64,000 nt of DNA from Gamarada debralockiae (lineage: Eukaryota > Ascomycota > Leotiomycetes > Helotiales > Hyphodiscaceae): positions 1 to 64,000 of the forward strand of contig NXFV01000120.1 in the NCBI GenBank assembly GCA_002803225.1, given 5' to 3'. This document shows, piece by piece, positions 49,201 through 59,045 of this stretch (within the stretch, counting starts at the first letter, position 1; every line of letters begins with the position of its first letter). The notes under the pieces are model-generated. The model saw only the letters and a program-made list of their open reading frames with translations. It was not told the DNA's origin and searched no databases. Made by a program: the position numbers and the translations under genes.

Positions 49201-50241
49201 ATGTTCTTCCTGAAAGCGTCTCAGTGCGTCGATCGCAGGGTTCCGTGAGACCACAATGGATTCTTCAACATCGGCTTCGTTGACCGGTGACCACAAAGAG
49301 GAAAGACTCGATGGCTTTGAACCATTGCTGCTTGATTTGGTACTCGATTTGGTGCTCGACTCCGCGCTCGACTCTGCGCTTGGCCGGATGTCTGGCTGCG
49401 TGCTTGACTTGGTCGGAGAGGGCTTTACTCGCTCGTCGTATCCACTTCGATCTCTTCCCTGTTTGTTCCAGAAGGTCTTACAACCCTCGAAAGTTCTATC
49501 AAACCCGCTTGCCCGATGCGATTGGGCAATTTCAGTCCAGAATTTAACGCCTGACAACTTCTCCAATCCCTTCTTCTCTTCAAGTTCTCGGCGCGCCTTC
49601 AAGAGTCTTAATAAGTTCTCGTACTCCTCAAGGCTCCACAACGAAGTTTTGGAAGATGCCTGCGGCGATGTGATGGTGAGACCAGATGGAAGGTCGTCTT
49701 CTTCATTGTCGATCCTGTCGTCGGTTTGCGGCGACTGATCGTCCTCATCCTCGTCTGCTTCGGCTTCTCCTTCCAATTCCGAACCAAATTCAATTTCGGT
49801 GCCATTCTCAACCAGCAGCCAGTAAGCCGCGCAGTTATCTGGAGTTCTGTTGTAACCATTCTCGTCCAGTTGAAGCGACACTTTTTTCCAGTGTTTAGCC
49901 CACGGGACAACAGCTGAAGGGTTTGCCTTCTCTAAATCCAGTTGCTTTTTAGTCATATGAACTAGGATTTCATGCTCAGAATCATCCCAATCCGGACCAG
50001 CAGCTTCTCTATTAGCTCGTTGCGCTTCGACGCCGCGAGTCCAAATGCCGCGACACGCAGTAAAGCTTCTGTTGTGGCCGAGTTCTTTGAGGTGTGACGA
50101 GACTTTCTTCCAGTGCTGATTCCAGGAGATCACCATTGAAGCATCTTTTGCCTCCAATTCTAGCTGTTCGTTGGTCATTCGCACGAGAATATCGATTTCC
50201 TCTTGGCTCCACCTAAGCAACGCCGTCGCCGATGGGGCCAT
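46278..50241 (-). CDS. Myb/SANT-like and homeodomain protein with C-terminal coiled coil
   Basis: Seven exons join in frame: 50241-49089, 49038-48924, 48719-48617, 48556-48239, 48188-47525, 47366-47025 and 46621-46278, for 1012 residues. The N-terminal third has three Myb/SANT-like units: LRWSQEEIDILVRMTNEQLE, DWDDSEHEILVHMTKKQLDL, and SLWSLEEYENLLRLLKARRE. The first two each carry HWKKVS and a final aromatic. An acidic linker and a Ser/Lys repeat (SSAESS/SSTKSS) follow. Exons 2-4 form a homeodomain-like unit near residues 415-470, from LTPDQRAILAAEVAKNSGT to the recognition helix VRNWFANYNVKARR. A disordered Pro/Ser/Thr region follows, then an 110-residue coiled coil at the end (EIDNLKQANDTHTTRINDLA). 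It should be a nuclear DNA-binding protein. Three introns are long (204, 158 and 403 nt); the rest are 50-60 nt. Confidence 0.82.
48774..48884 (-). repeat. Degenerate intronic repeat
   Basis: Within the 204-nt second intron, the 14-mer CTGCTCCCGAGACA and two variants (TAGCTCACGAGACA, CTGCTCATGAGACA, plus-strand letters) occur three times, at about 48774, 48803 and 48871. Related words (CTAGAAYGAGCGAT, minus strand) occur in this intron and in the 403-nt intron of the same gene. Confidence 0.5.
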
Positions 50242-50782
50242 GATTGCGGAGCGTCATTCAAGCAAGAGAATAAATGTCGTCTTTCAGACTTTCAACGACA
50301 GCGGGCAAATAATAAAGTAGCTGGAGTTTATTGGTGATGATTGCGATTCGTGGTGAAGATCTTTAACGCGTAGGTTGTGGAGTTGTGTTGTCGCGTTGGT
50401 TGGCGAAATGGAAGTTCGAAGAAGTTCGGCGGTCAACTTGCAGGGGTGTAGATCACCTGACTTTAACTGCCCCTCTTCTTGTGTAACATTGATATACTCT
50501 GAGGATTTCTGATTATGGCTGGAAGAAGATTATTTGCCATAACATTAATCCTTGTGAAAGCAGCTTTCATTGTGTTATCAATAGTATCCCGTCACAGCAA
50601 ACACAATTATCTCACGTGGCCAAGACTTTCCTCCGAGACTCCCGACATGACAAACAAAATGTCTTTGAAAAGCCATCATTTTATGATTACGAGATGACAA
50701 ATCCCTTAAACTTCCTCGCTGGCACCCTCAGCTGAACAAACAGTCCAATTCCTCAAAACTTCGATAAGCCGTCTCCGGGACC
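50242..50782. other. Intergenic region
   Basis: No gene seen. It holds the promoter of the homeodomain gene. Confidence 0.5.
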
Positions 50783-52520
50783 CTAAAATACACTCATACA
50801 ACTGACACAAAACGCCGTCCCGCCGTATATAAACCCAATCCTGCCCTTCAGATTCGCGGCATCTAGATTAATCAACAATGGAATGACGATATTCATAAAT
50901 ATGCCGAAGAGATTTGGTATGACGACACCAAGACCGACTGTCCGAGTTCGAAGCCTCGAGCTGGAGATTCCAGCGAATAAGGCCCAGAACATGGGTCCGA
51001 TGCTGACAGGGTAGACAAATGCGAAGGCGATGATACAGGCTACCTGCCCATATATTGGTGCCGTTTGACTTGCTTGAGTCGCGGGTAGGATGTCGAGGAT
51101 GCCAATTAGAAGGAGCAGTATAGTCAGGACTACCGTATTAATTGGATTATAAGACTCCAACTCTACTACAAGAACCCCCCGTTTATAAGACACTGGCAAC
51201 ACACCAAAAATACCCCTGCAAATGTGGTCTGAAGTGGTGAAATTTAATGTGCAAGCCAGGGTCTTATAAACCAACTAATACGGTATTCCTTCAGTGAGTG
51301 TCATTGGCCTTCTTCCAACTCTATTGATGAGAACCTGGAAAACACGATACCGACGAGACCTAGGACTGAGACTCCGATAGACAGTGAGAAGGAAGAAGAC
51401 GCAGACAGACCAGCGAGCTCGAAGAAGTAACTGCTGTAGCCAAGCACGAAGGCGACTCCGGTCAACTGAGCAACTGCGGTAATGCCCATTGCAATTTAGG
51501 GCCGTCGAAGATCCGAGCCACGGAGGCAGTCAATATATGAAGTGCTGGCAGAGTTCTTCTCTTCAAGAGCGAGAGTTTGATCATTTCTGGAAGGATTGTG
51601 ACGGAGGATGGATATCCAAGGCGTAAAAGGACTTCGATAGCTTTCTTTGAATGTTGTCTCCGTAGCGAAACCAGGGCGATTGAAAGAGCGGGAGGCCGGT
51701 GATGAGACATACCGGGAAGATAAATTGTACAGCAAACGGGATTTTGTATGTGAGAGCTGTCCAGGGTTCCGGTACCTTTCAGAGCCAGGTTAGCAATTAG
51801 TTGTCCGATACAATGTTGTCAGACCCCTAAGATTAACTGACATACTTCAGCAGCAAAGCTAGAGGGGATGGTAAGAAAAGCACCCAGAGATAGACCATCG
51901 ATCAACCGCATCATGTCAGCTGTGCAAGCTTGAACTGGAGAGATCCTCCTCGCCTTGCCAACCAGCAGAACCTCAGGCTTCCGAGCAAAGACCTGCATGA
52001 AAACAGCCCCAATACTGATTATACACCCAATCTCCAGTGTCTTTCACTTCCCTAGCTTATCCACAAGATACCCAGCACCTATCGCTCCAAAGTAACCACC
52101 AATTGATGCAGCAGTGTTGAAGGCGATCTGCCAGCTCGAGCTAATGATGTATTGTTGAACTTGTATCCGAAGTCTTTTTGGAAAAAGGGGATAGAGATGA
52201 CATTATTCGAGAGCTGTTGACAGAATCAGGGTGTGAATCTGGTAGCAGAAAAATAGTACCAACCAGAACATCCATTCCTCAATTGACTCCTGCCAGACCA
52301 ATAAAGGCGGCCCACAGTATCGCGGGTTTGTACTGCAGGACCATCTGCCATGTTGACTGCTTGGCCTCCTTGGTCAGTGATCCATTCGAGACGGACTCCG
52401 CAATTCCTCCCCACTCGTGTATTTAGCCTCTTGTAACTCCTTCATCGCATCTTGGCTCGATTTGTTCATATTGTTGACAGTATCTCCGCTGTTGAAAGCC
52501 GCATATTCAACAACGATAGA
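50783..52520 (-). pseudogene. MFS sugar (alpha-glucoside type) transporter, decayed
   Basis: The minus strand holds most of a 12-helix sugar-porter protein in pieces. Near 52520-52380 is the soluble start (NKSSQDAMKELQEAKYTS). A membrane segment near 52360-52290 (WQMVLQYKPAILWAAFIGLA) ends in a stop, and WQIAFNTAASIGGYFGAIGA lies near 52110. AQLTGVAFVLGYSSYFFELA lies near 51450, and a frameshift near 51330 breaks the LINRVGRRPMT motif. The MITE follows at 51131-51285, then AFAFVYPVSIGPMFWALFAG and SSRLRTRTVGLG near 51030-50930. The order matches fungal maltose/alpha-glucoside permeases. Several stops and frameshifts, besides the insertion, show it is dead. Confidence 0.82.
51131..51285. mobile_element. 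TA-flanked MITE (Tc1/mariner-type) in the transporter relic
   Basis: The ends are inverted repeats of 25 bp with two mismatches: left 51131-51155 (TACCGTATTAATTGGATTAT...) and right 51261-51285 (...ACCAACTAATACGGTA). A TA stands at each outer end, as expected for the TA target duplication of Tc1/mariner elements. The body is about 151 bp and has no coding capacity. In the host frame, the transporter codons before the element (MTLTEG) continue directly into VLTILLLLIG after it when one TA and the body are left out. This fixes both ends of the insertion. A mobilising transposase is not in this window. Confidence 0.88.
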
Positions 52521-53041
52521 AACCCTCGATAGTCATTTGATGTTGTCACTGTGACGCCGCCATCTCCTAGACCAAGTCTCAGGTTCGATGGTGTTAAAGA
52601 TGCTGGGGATGAGGGTCGACGAATTAATTTGAGGTGGAGACCGACTCGCGGGTTCATGGAGGTTGAGGCTCAAGATTGCGAATTTTTCGCCGGCTTCCCG
52701 CACGGATAGGGGTCGTTGGGAGGATCGTTGTCGCTGCTCCCTCTCGTCCTGCATTTGGAAGATCCATTTGCACCCCTACAGGTCTTGACAGAAAGAGGCG
52801 CGTTGAGGCAGGGGAGAAAGATTGCATTAGTTCCAGATGGCGCGGCGCGAAAATATTTTAGAGAAACTCAATAAAGTGGATCAACAAACTCGCCAGGCCC
52901 TAACCATGCGACAGACCAGCACATAAGACAGAAGGATGCTGTTGGTGTATGATTTAGAGCCAGGAATAATAGATAAATAACATATGAGAACGCCCTGGAC
53001 ATCATTCATTCGATAGAACATAAAGTTCCAAAGAATGTCCG
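52521..53041. other. Region upstream of the transporter relic
   Basis: No gene seen. A minus-strand frame at 52533-52754 (rich in Arg, Ser and Gln) looks like non-coding DNA. Confidence 0.4.
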
Positions 53042-53896
53042 TCAAATCCTCAGTAATCCACGCTGTAGGAGCCATTCCAAGATCTCCCCCTGATCTGCTA
53101 GCCCTCCATCCATAATCTTCACGATCTTGTGAGCAAGCATGTTTCCAGTGTAGATGGCCAGTAAACACGTGAACTCGTACAGATCATTTTGCTCATCGAT
53201 ACGCAGATCTTCAATCAACCTTCTCACCATCGCAGTGTCGTTCCCAGTAACGCTGTGCTGATTTAGAATGTGTCTGAAAATACTCTCCGGTCCTCCTCCC
53301 GATGCAATGCTCGGCATAGAGCGTAAAGCCATCTCGCGAATCAGTGGATCGAGGCATGGACCTAGGCCAACCCCTCTGTCGTGAAGATGTGGATATAGGC
53401 GTGGCCTCGGAAAATCGTTCCTTCCTCGAGGCCCTTGAAGGGCGTTGAACATTTCAAAAAGACCTAGATACCGTTGAAGTGCGTCATCGTATATGACTGG
53501 GTCTCCAAGACGATCGGCAAATTGTAACCTTCCTAGCCAAGAATCGAGGACTGGATCGGATGCAAAGTCGGGGCAAGGAGGATATTGGCATGATCTGTGT
53601 TGAAGAGTAGATACGATCAATTTCATGGCCTCTTCGCAGTCCTCGCGATCGTGAATAGACTCGAAGAACGGCGAAAGTCGATCTATTGGATTGAGCACCC
53701 GATTGCCAGACTCCCGTAGGTCGTTGAAGAGCACCGGGTAAGTACCTCTTAAATGCTGCGGTGAAACCCTCGTCAGCCCCGTGCCCTCGGATTGTATGTA
53801 AAACGGAAAATGAGAATTTCTCTCCTTGATGGGACTTTGGTCGACGAGGCATTTGCAAAAGTTCGCTTGCGGATGGGAATTTCGGCACATTTTCAT
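53042..53896 (-). CDS. Hypothetical protein, 284 residues
   Basis: A single uninterrupted frame from ATG 53896 encodes 284 residues. A second Met lies at residue 3. The start is Cys/His-containing (MKMCRNSHPQANFCKCLVDQ). The middle is Pro/Arg-rich (LQGPRGRNDFPRPRLYPHLHD) and the C-terminal part helical and amphipathic (MVRRLIEDLRIDEQNDLYEF, then ILEWLLQRGLLRI). There is no signal peptide or membrane helix. I recognise no domain. Length, lack of stops and amphipathic helices support a real gene, perhaps a lineage-specific or ankyrin/F-box-associated type protein; that is guesswork. A small 5' exon could be missing. Confidence 0.55.
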   Translation of the reverse strand: MKMCRNSHPQANFCKCLVDQSPIKERNSHFPFYIQSEGTGLTRVSPQHLRGTYPVLFNDLRESGNRVLNPIDRLSPFFESIHDREDCEEAMKLIVSTLQHRSCQYPPCPDFASDPVLDSWLGRLQFADRLGDPVIYDDALQRYLGLFEMFNALQGPRGRNDFPRPRLYPHLHDRGVGLGPCLDPLIREMALRSMPSIASGGGPESIFRHILNQHSVTGNDTAMVRRLIEDLRIDEQNDLYEFTCLLAIYTGNMLAHKIVKIMDGGLADQGEILEWLLQRGLLRI

Positions 53897-54556
53897 TTTA
53901 TTGTCGTATCTGTCTTTGATGGAAGGCGAAGAGTTTGTGGAAATTGCTGCAAGATCTGTATCTCACTAAAGGTATAAGTATTTATTATAGGCAAACCACT
54001 TCATACTCAGTGCCAGCTCATGAAAGCACGCTTGAACACCGAGCGGCGAAAGAATGCGTGCAAACGTCGCAGAAACTCTGATATGACAGCCAGAATGTCC
54101 AAAACTGAAACCGAGTTGGCTATTGACAGTAGCTCTCTCGATTTCAAAGCCGCAAGCGATTACTTATGTAGGAAGCCGATCTGTGCAGCGGTGGAAGTCA
54201 ATGAATATCGTAGGATGCCCCGGATGGAGATTGGCTGAAAATTCTATTAACATTCGACAGCAAATAAATCTCCCTGAAATCGCCTCATTACAAATAGCAG
54301 GCCATCTCTTTGACAATATATGCCCGACTAGAACTAGAAAGCAAGTCTTCGAGGCAAGCTCACTGACGAGACGCAAGGCCGCGGACAAGGCAATCCTGCC
54401 CCTTGACCAGAACCTGAAACACAGGCCTTCGTATCTGCACCAATTCTGTGAGAATATGGGCGCACATATGTTGTGACAGCTATGAATGACTGACTGCCCA
54501 ACGGTATCAAAGCCAGTACCACATCACGAACTGCAATCAAGTTTGCCTGCAATGCC

Positions 54557-54844
54557 TCATGCCTGGATTGCATGAACAAAGCAAGGCAGCAGGAGCAAAC
54601 GGCATATCACCACGCTTGCATGATCAGCTGGTAGAAGCCCTGCATTGCAGCTCGAACCATTGTCCGGTGCTTGTCTCCCGACGAAGGTGTTGGTGTTTTG
54701 AGGATGCCGGAATGAGATGAGCTTCAGGGATGTGACACGGGAAGTGCGGCCGCTGGCGCTAGTGTGCATTATCGTTATTCCGACGACATCCGCAGCAAAG
54801 AATAGCAAATTTATCAATACTAAAAGACAATGAGAAGTATCCAT
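54557..54844 (-). CDS. Possible small secreted protein, 95 residues
   Basis: The frame starts with a hydrophobic segment that could be a signal peptide (CLLVLINLLFFAADVVGITI), followed by a Ser/Thr/Arg-rich part with three Cys. There is no homology I recognise and no intron evidence. It could equally be chance. Confidence 0.25.
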   Translation of the reverse strand: MDTSHCLLVLINLLFFAADVVGITIMHTSASGRTSRVTSLKLISFRHPQNTNTFVGRQAPDNGSSCNAGLLPADHASVVICRLLLLPCFVHAIQA

Positions 54845-55252
54845 TCAACATTCAAGCTTCTCCAGACGGCGGTTGAATGCTATTGTAGCTGCAGAAGTTC
54901 CTCAGAATACCTCGGACTCGCAAGGTGACGCTACCTTGAAGCACGATATACCCCGTAAGCCCAGGAAGAGTCACGTTCATTTCGAGAATGAATAAGCTGC
55001 TGGATGCTGTGAAATTCAAATCATGTGTCTCAAATTTCTTGATATCTCAACAGATTCTGCGAGCAGACCAAGATGTAGGAGATACGCATGAATCGAAGGG
55101 GAGCAGTGATCTCCACGAGCTTCGATTCTCATCACCGCTGAGTCTAGGAGTGTTCATGATTAATGATGTTTGAATCTTCGTGCAGATATTGGAGGAGTTC
55201 AAAATACTGTTTTAGATGTAAACTCAATTTTCTAGCCCTGATTATGTGCCAA

Positions 55253-55411
55253 CTAGAGGATAACTTGCTTGAGGATAGCCTGGACGAGGTCTGAATCGAC
55301 TTGATCGAAAAAGCCTTTGAGTGTTTCGACCTTTGGTCTCGCAGTTGCCTTTTGGACAGAGGTCTCAGGCACTATGGTCTCTTGAGGCATCATGCCAGTA
55401 GTATTCCTCAT
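55253..55411 (-). CDS. Possible small protein or gene remnant, 52 residues
   Basis: From ATG 55411 to TAG 55255-55253 the frame reads very protein-like, ending in VETLKGFFDQVDSDLVQAIL and KQVIL. A further Met pair lies at residues 7-8. The helical C-terminus looks like the last segment of a larger protein. I do not recognise the family; a stop precedes the frame upstream. Confidence 0.3.
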   Translation of the reverse strand: MRNTTGMMPQETIVPETSVQKATARPKVETLKGFFDQVDSDLVQAILKQVIL

Positions 55412-56034
55412 GCGAAATCCCCGGCTGTACACGCACTAGATGGGAGAGAACTTGCTGCCCCTGAGTAGAACAGAGATTCAACAAATCGACAACTGCACAA
55501 TCGCAGCGCAAAACGAGGCATCAAAGTTTGAAGTGCTTTCTTAAGCATGTCTCTGCGGAATGCTTTCAAATCGCGTCTATTCTTCTTGAATATCAATAGC
55601 TTATCTTATTCAATATGGCCTAGTTATTGAGTACTTTCGAACAATCCGAAGGGCTGTGTTTTGCCGGAAGGGCCACAATGCTGAAGGGGTTTGTCGTTGT
55701 CCTAGCTATTGTGACGCACCCCACCATATTGTGCGTGACTACAGGAGGTTCTTGATGGATTCTCACCTTTATCATTCTCATCCTGCCTATCCAATTCACT
55801 TTGAACTTGCGGTTTGAAATCCGGCCAATTTAGCTCGGCCTGGCCACCTACATATACGTCCATCCGCTTCCGGTCCCCGAAAAATTTCCTTCCTCCTACA
55901 ACCTCTTCCAACCTCTCAACCTTTGCACCCACAATACTTCTACTGACAATTCAACTTGCAACTCTTGCACATCCATCCAAAGATACATGCAACTGCATCA
56001 ACCCAAACATTAAACACTTCAAACAACCATCAAG

Positions 56035-57453
56035 ATGTCTACCGACGTCGCCTCTGCCAGCTTCCACGGTGAGCTCACTGTCCCCGAGTCGAGCATGACC
56101 ACCGAGGCCAACAACTCCGATGTTGAGGTAAGTCGATTACATCTACTCACTTCTCATTGGCCATCTCTCCGAACACCTCTCTTCTTCATGTTGATCGATC
56201 TTCATCGTGCCAGCCTACCTTCTCCATCGTGATCTACCTTGATATCTTCATGATGAACCGTTCTCTTCACAACGACCTTTCTTCCTCTTTGACTTCCTTC
56301 TTCAACCTCAACTCCACTTCACAACCTTTTTCTACTGCGATCTATGGTCTATAACATGTAGCTAACATTCAATTCACATCCAGAACAATGGTGAAGCTGC
56401 CGCTGAACCCGTCGTCGCTCCCAAGAAGACTCCTGCCAAGCGCAAGGCCACCCCCAAGAAGGCTGCCGCCAAGAAGGAGGAGAATGGTGACGAGCCCGAG
56501 AAGCCAACCACCCCCAAGCCCGCCAAGAAGCGGACTCCCAAGGCCAAGAAGGAGGTTAAGTCTGATGTACGTCTGTCTATTTCTTTATGCAGCAAATCAC
56601 TTTTCCAACTTCAAGCTTTCAAGGATATCAGATCATTTACTTTACATTCACTAACTGCGATCTATCAGGACAAGGCTGAGGCCGAAGGTGATGACGTTGC
56701 CGGTGAAGATGCTGCCGAAATCCCTGCTACTCCCGCTGCTACTTCCTCTACCAAGAAGCGTGGTGCCAAGGCTGTCAAGGGCGATACCGAGACCCCCACC
56801 AAGAAGCGCAAGACCAATGCCACCGCCAACGGTGATACTGACACTCCCGTCAAGACCCCTAAGGCCAAGGGTAACAAGTTCCCTGAGTCCTGGGAGGAGT
56901 TCTCTGAGGGTGACAAGCTGTTGGTCCGCATGAGAAAGGAGGGCAAGAACTGGGAGGAGATTGAGAAGGCTTGGACTGCGGTCACTGGTCAGGTTCCGGG
57001 CAAGGATGTTCTTCGCAAGAAGGAAACCAAGCTTCGTGCTCTTGCTGTTGAGTGGAAGGCTGGTGATGTAAGTTCTTCATCTTCTTGTTTATTATATGGG
57101 ATCTATTGCTAATACGTTCACAGGCTCGCAAGCTCGCTGAGTTCAAGGCCAAGGTCGAGGAGGAGTCCGCTGCTGCGTTCAAGAGGCTCGAGGCTGAGAA
57201 GTGGATCAAGATGGCGGACATGTTCAAGGCTGCTGGCTCTCAGTACACCTCTCCTAGCCTCCAGAAGAAGTGGGAGTTGATGCAGAAGAAGGGAGAGGTC
57301 GATGCTAAGGGCAACTACATTGGCGACGATGCAGAGGTCCCCGAGGCTGCTGTTGAGGGCTCTGAGACTTTTACTGATACTCAAGCTAACGAGGATGGCG
57401 ATGCTGAGAATGAGGATGGCAGCGATGCTGATGCTGATAATGAAGAAGCTTAA
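56035..57453 (+). CDS. Lys/Ala-rich nuclear protein with Myb/SANT-like domain
   Basis: Four exons (56035-56127, 56384-56566, 56669-57067, 57124-57453) encode 334 residues; all introns are phase 0 (256, 102 and 56 nt). Residues 32-160 are Lys/Ala/Pro/Thr-rich with repeated TPKK/TPAK patterns resembling the tail of histone H1. A Myb/SANT-like helix region follows at 163-225, from FPESWEEFSEGDKLLVRMRK through NWEEIEKAWTAVTGQVPGKD. A helical segment (LAEFKAKVEEESAAAFKRLE) leads to an acidic Asp/Glu/Ala tail. Codon use is strongly biased to C-ending codons, unlike the pseudogenes, which suggests high expression. It probably binds chromatin or DNA. The family is common in Pezizomycotina but lacks a studied member that I can name. 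Confidence 0.85.
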
Positions 57454-59045
57454 GAAGTTGCACGTGCATCATGCTTCGTTGGACTGGACTGGTGCGGTTT
57501 CTATATCGTGAGACCTCTTTGGGGACTCAGGTTGAACCTTCCTGCTGAGTTCATGGCTTCATATTCACGATTACGAATTACGAACAAGGGTTATGGATAT
57601 CTTCGTGGCGTTATGGGTTCATTGAGGATCTATGACATTGTATTCATTCTGCTTCAGAATGGATATCTACGTAGGTAGTGCATACAAAATAGAATGAGAA
57701 ATCATACATCAACTTTCTGTATCCAAGGCCGACTTCGTGATTCTTGATTTCCGTGAAGCTGCAAATCTTCCTATCTACTTCGCTGAGACGATTCTTTTTG
57801 CCAAAGCTTGAGTTCGATATGTGACTAACCTCCAGATTCAGCCAACTCTAAATCTTATGCCACAATGCCCCAATCAGACCAACTATTGGAAAGTCTCCAA
57901 AAAATTTCCATTGAAGCGGGCTCAGTGATCGAAAAAGGACTCCTCGAATGGCTGAAAGATACCCCTGTCGTCTTCGATGGCTCTTTTGACGCAACGGGAT
58001 TCCCGCTTTTCGAGAGCTAGGTCTCAATGTCGGAACACCTTCCATGCAAATTGTTAGGAAAATCGAGGCAGCAGACAACTATAATCTTTGAACTACTTTA
58101 CCACACCGCATTTTCATATGCCCCACAGGCCCACAAGGCGGCAGCCCCCATCGTTACCTTCAGGGACTTGAAGCGACTCGCACATCAGAATGGTGACCTT
58201 ACATGGATGAAATCCAAAATCAATTCAGTTTCTCGGTGACCTCAATCTTGGAAATTATCCCCTGCTCCTACCCCAGTTTTCCCCCATGGGTAATTTTCAG
58301 CCTCACGACTGCTGCCTTCCGAGGGAGCCTCGTCGGCGTCCATATTCGGCTTTCAACGGCATGAGTCAACACTTGTAGCCTGCACTGCTGAATCAGTTGG
58401 TTTATTTTGAGACTTCTAGAAATATCCAAAAGGCTCAGCCGTCACGGACAGACCGATATTTGTTGGAATTATTGAAGACGCTTCTGCACGTGGTGTGCCA
58501 CAGCCTCGTTGTCTCCGACAGGGGTCTTCCCCAAGCTTCCCAATCGATAAGCTACAACACAACTCTGCAGGCTTCCACTTCAACGGCTGCATAAAATATT
58601 CTGCATCGTGACACACCGAAAATTTGGTCGTTGGACTCTACAAAACCTTCATCATCTGCCTTCTTTTCAAAGCAGGTTGTCCATATGCCTTGATGTGAAG
58701 CGATACAACAAGGTAAGCGTCTGCTGACCGGTTCTTTCTTCCGTATCGTCCGCGGCTGTCCGATGATCGGAAATTGTCTGAGAGTTACACATTTTTTGGC
58801 ATACATTTCACAAACAGCTGGAATCCGACCGGAATCGGGTTCGAGTTTGCGCCTTTGTGAGCTTCAAGCTGACCCGAGCTCCAGACTGATCAGCCGCAAC
58901 AACTCGAAGATCTGCGAACACAAAGCGATCAACCAGCGATACCAACCCTTGGGCCCAGAAGGCTCTGCGGCTGCCTGCGACCTCCCGATCCTCCCAAAAG
59001 ACCCATATCCTACCTCACAACCGAAATACCAATCCAACCGTCATC
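57454..59045. other. Intergenic region with one gene remnant
   Basis: Apart from the remnant at 57865-58245, no gene was seen. The last 200 bases before 59046 are the likely promoter and leader of the ATPase gene. Confidence 0.45.
57865..58245 (+). pseudogene. Unrecognised gene remnant
   Basis: From ATG 57865 the frame reads 51 protein-like residues (SLQKISIEAGSVIEKGLLEW, then TPVVFDGSFDATGFPLF) to TAG 58018-58020. Similar-looking sequence continues in another frame (RELGLNVGTPSMQIVRKIEA) and then ends. The switch suggests an indel at about 58012. The family is unknown. Confidence 0.35.

Larger units (their letters stand above)
53897..56034. other. Mostly non-coding region with two tiny candidate genes
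   Basis: Two short minus-strand frames within it are listed separately. The last 250 bases before 56035 are C/T-rich and then C/A-rich, typical of the promoter and leader of a strongly expressed fungal gene. Confidence 0.5.
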
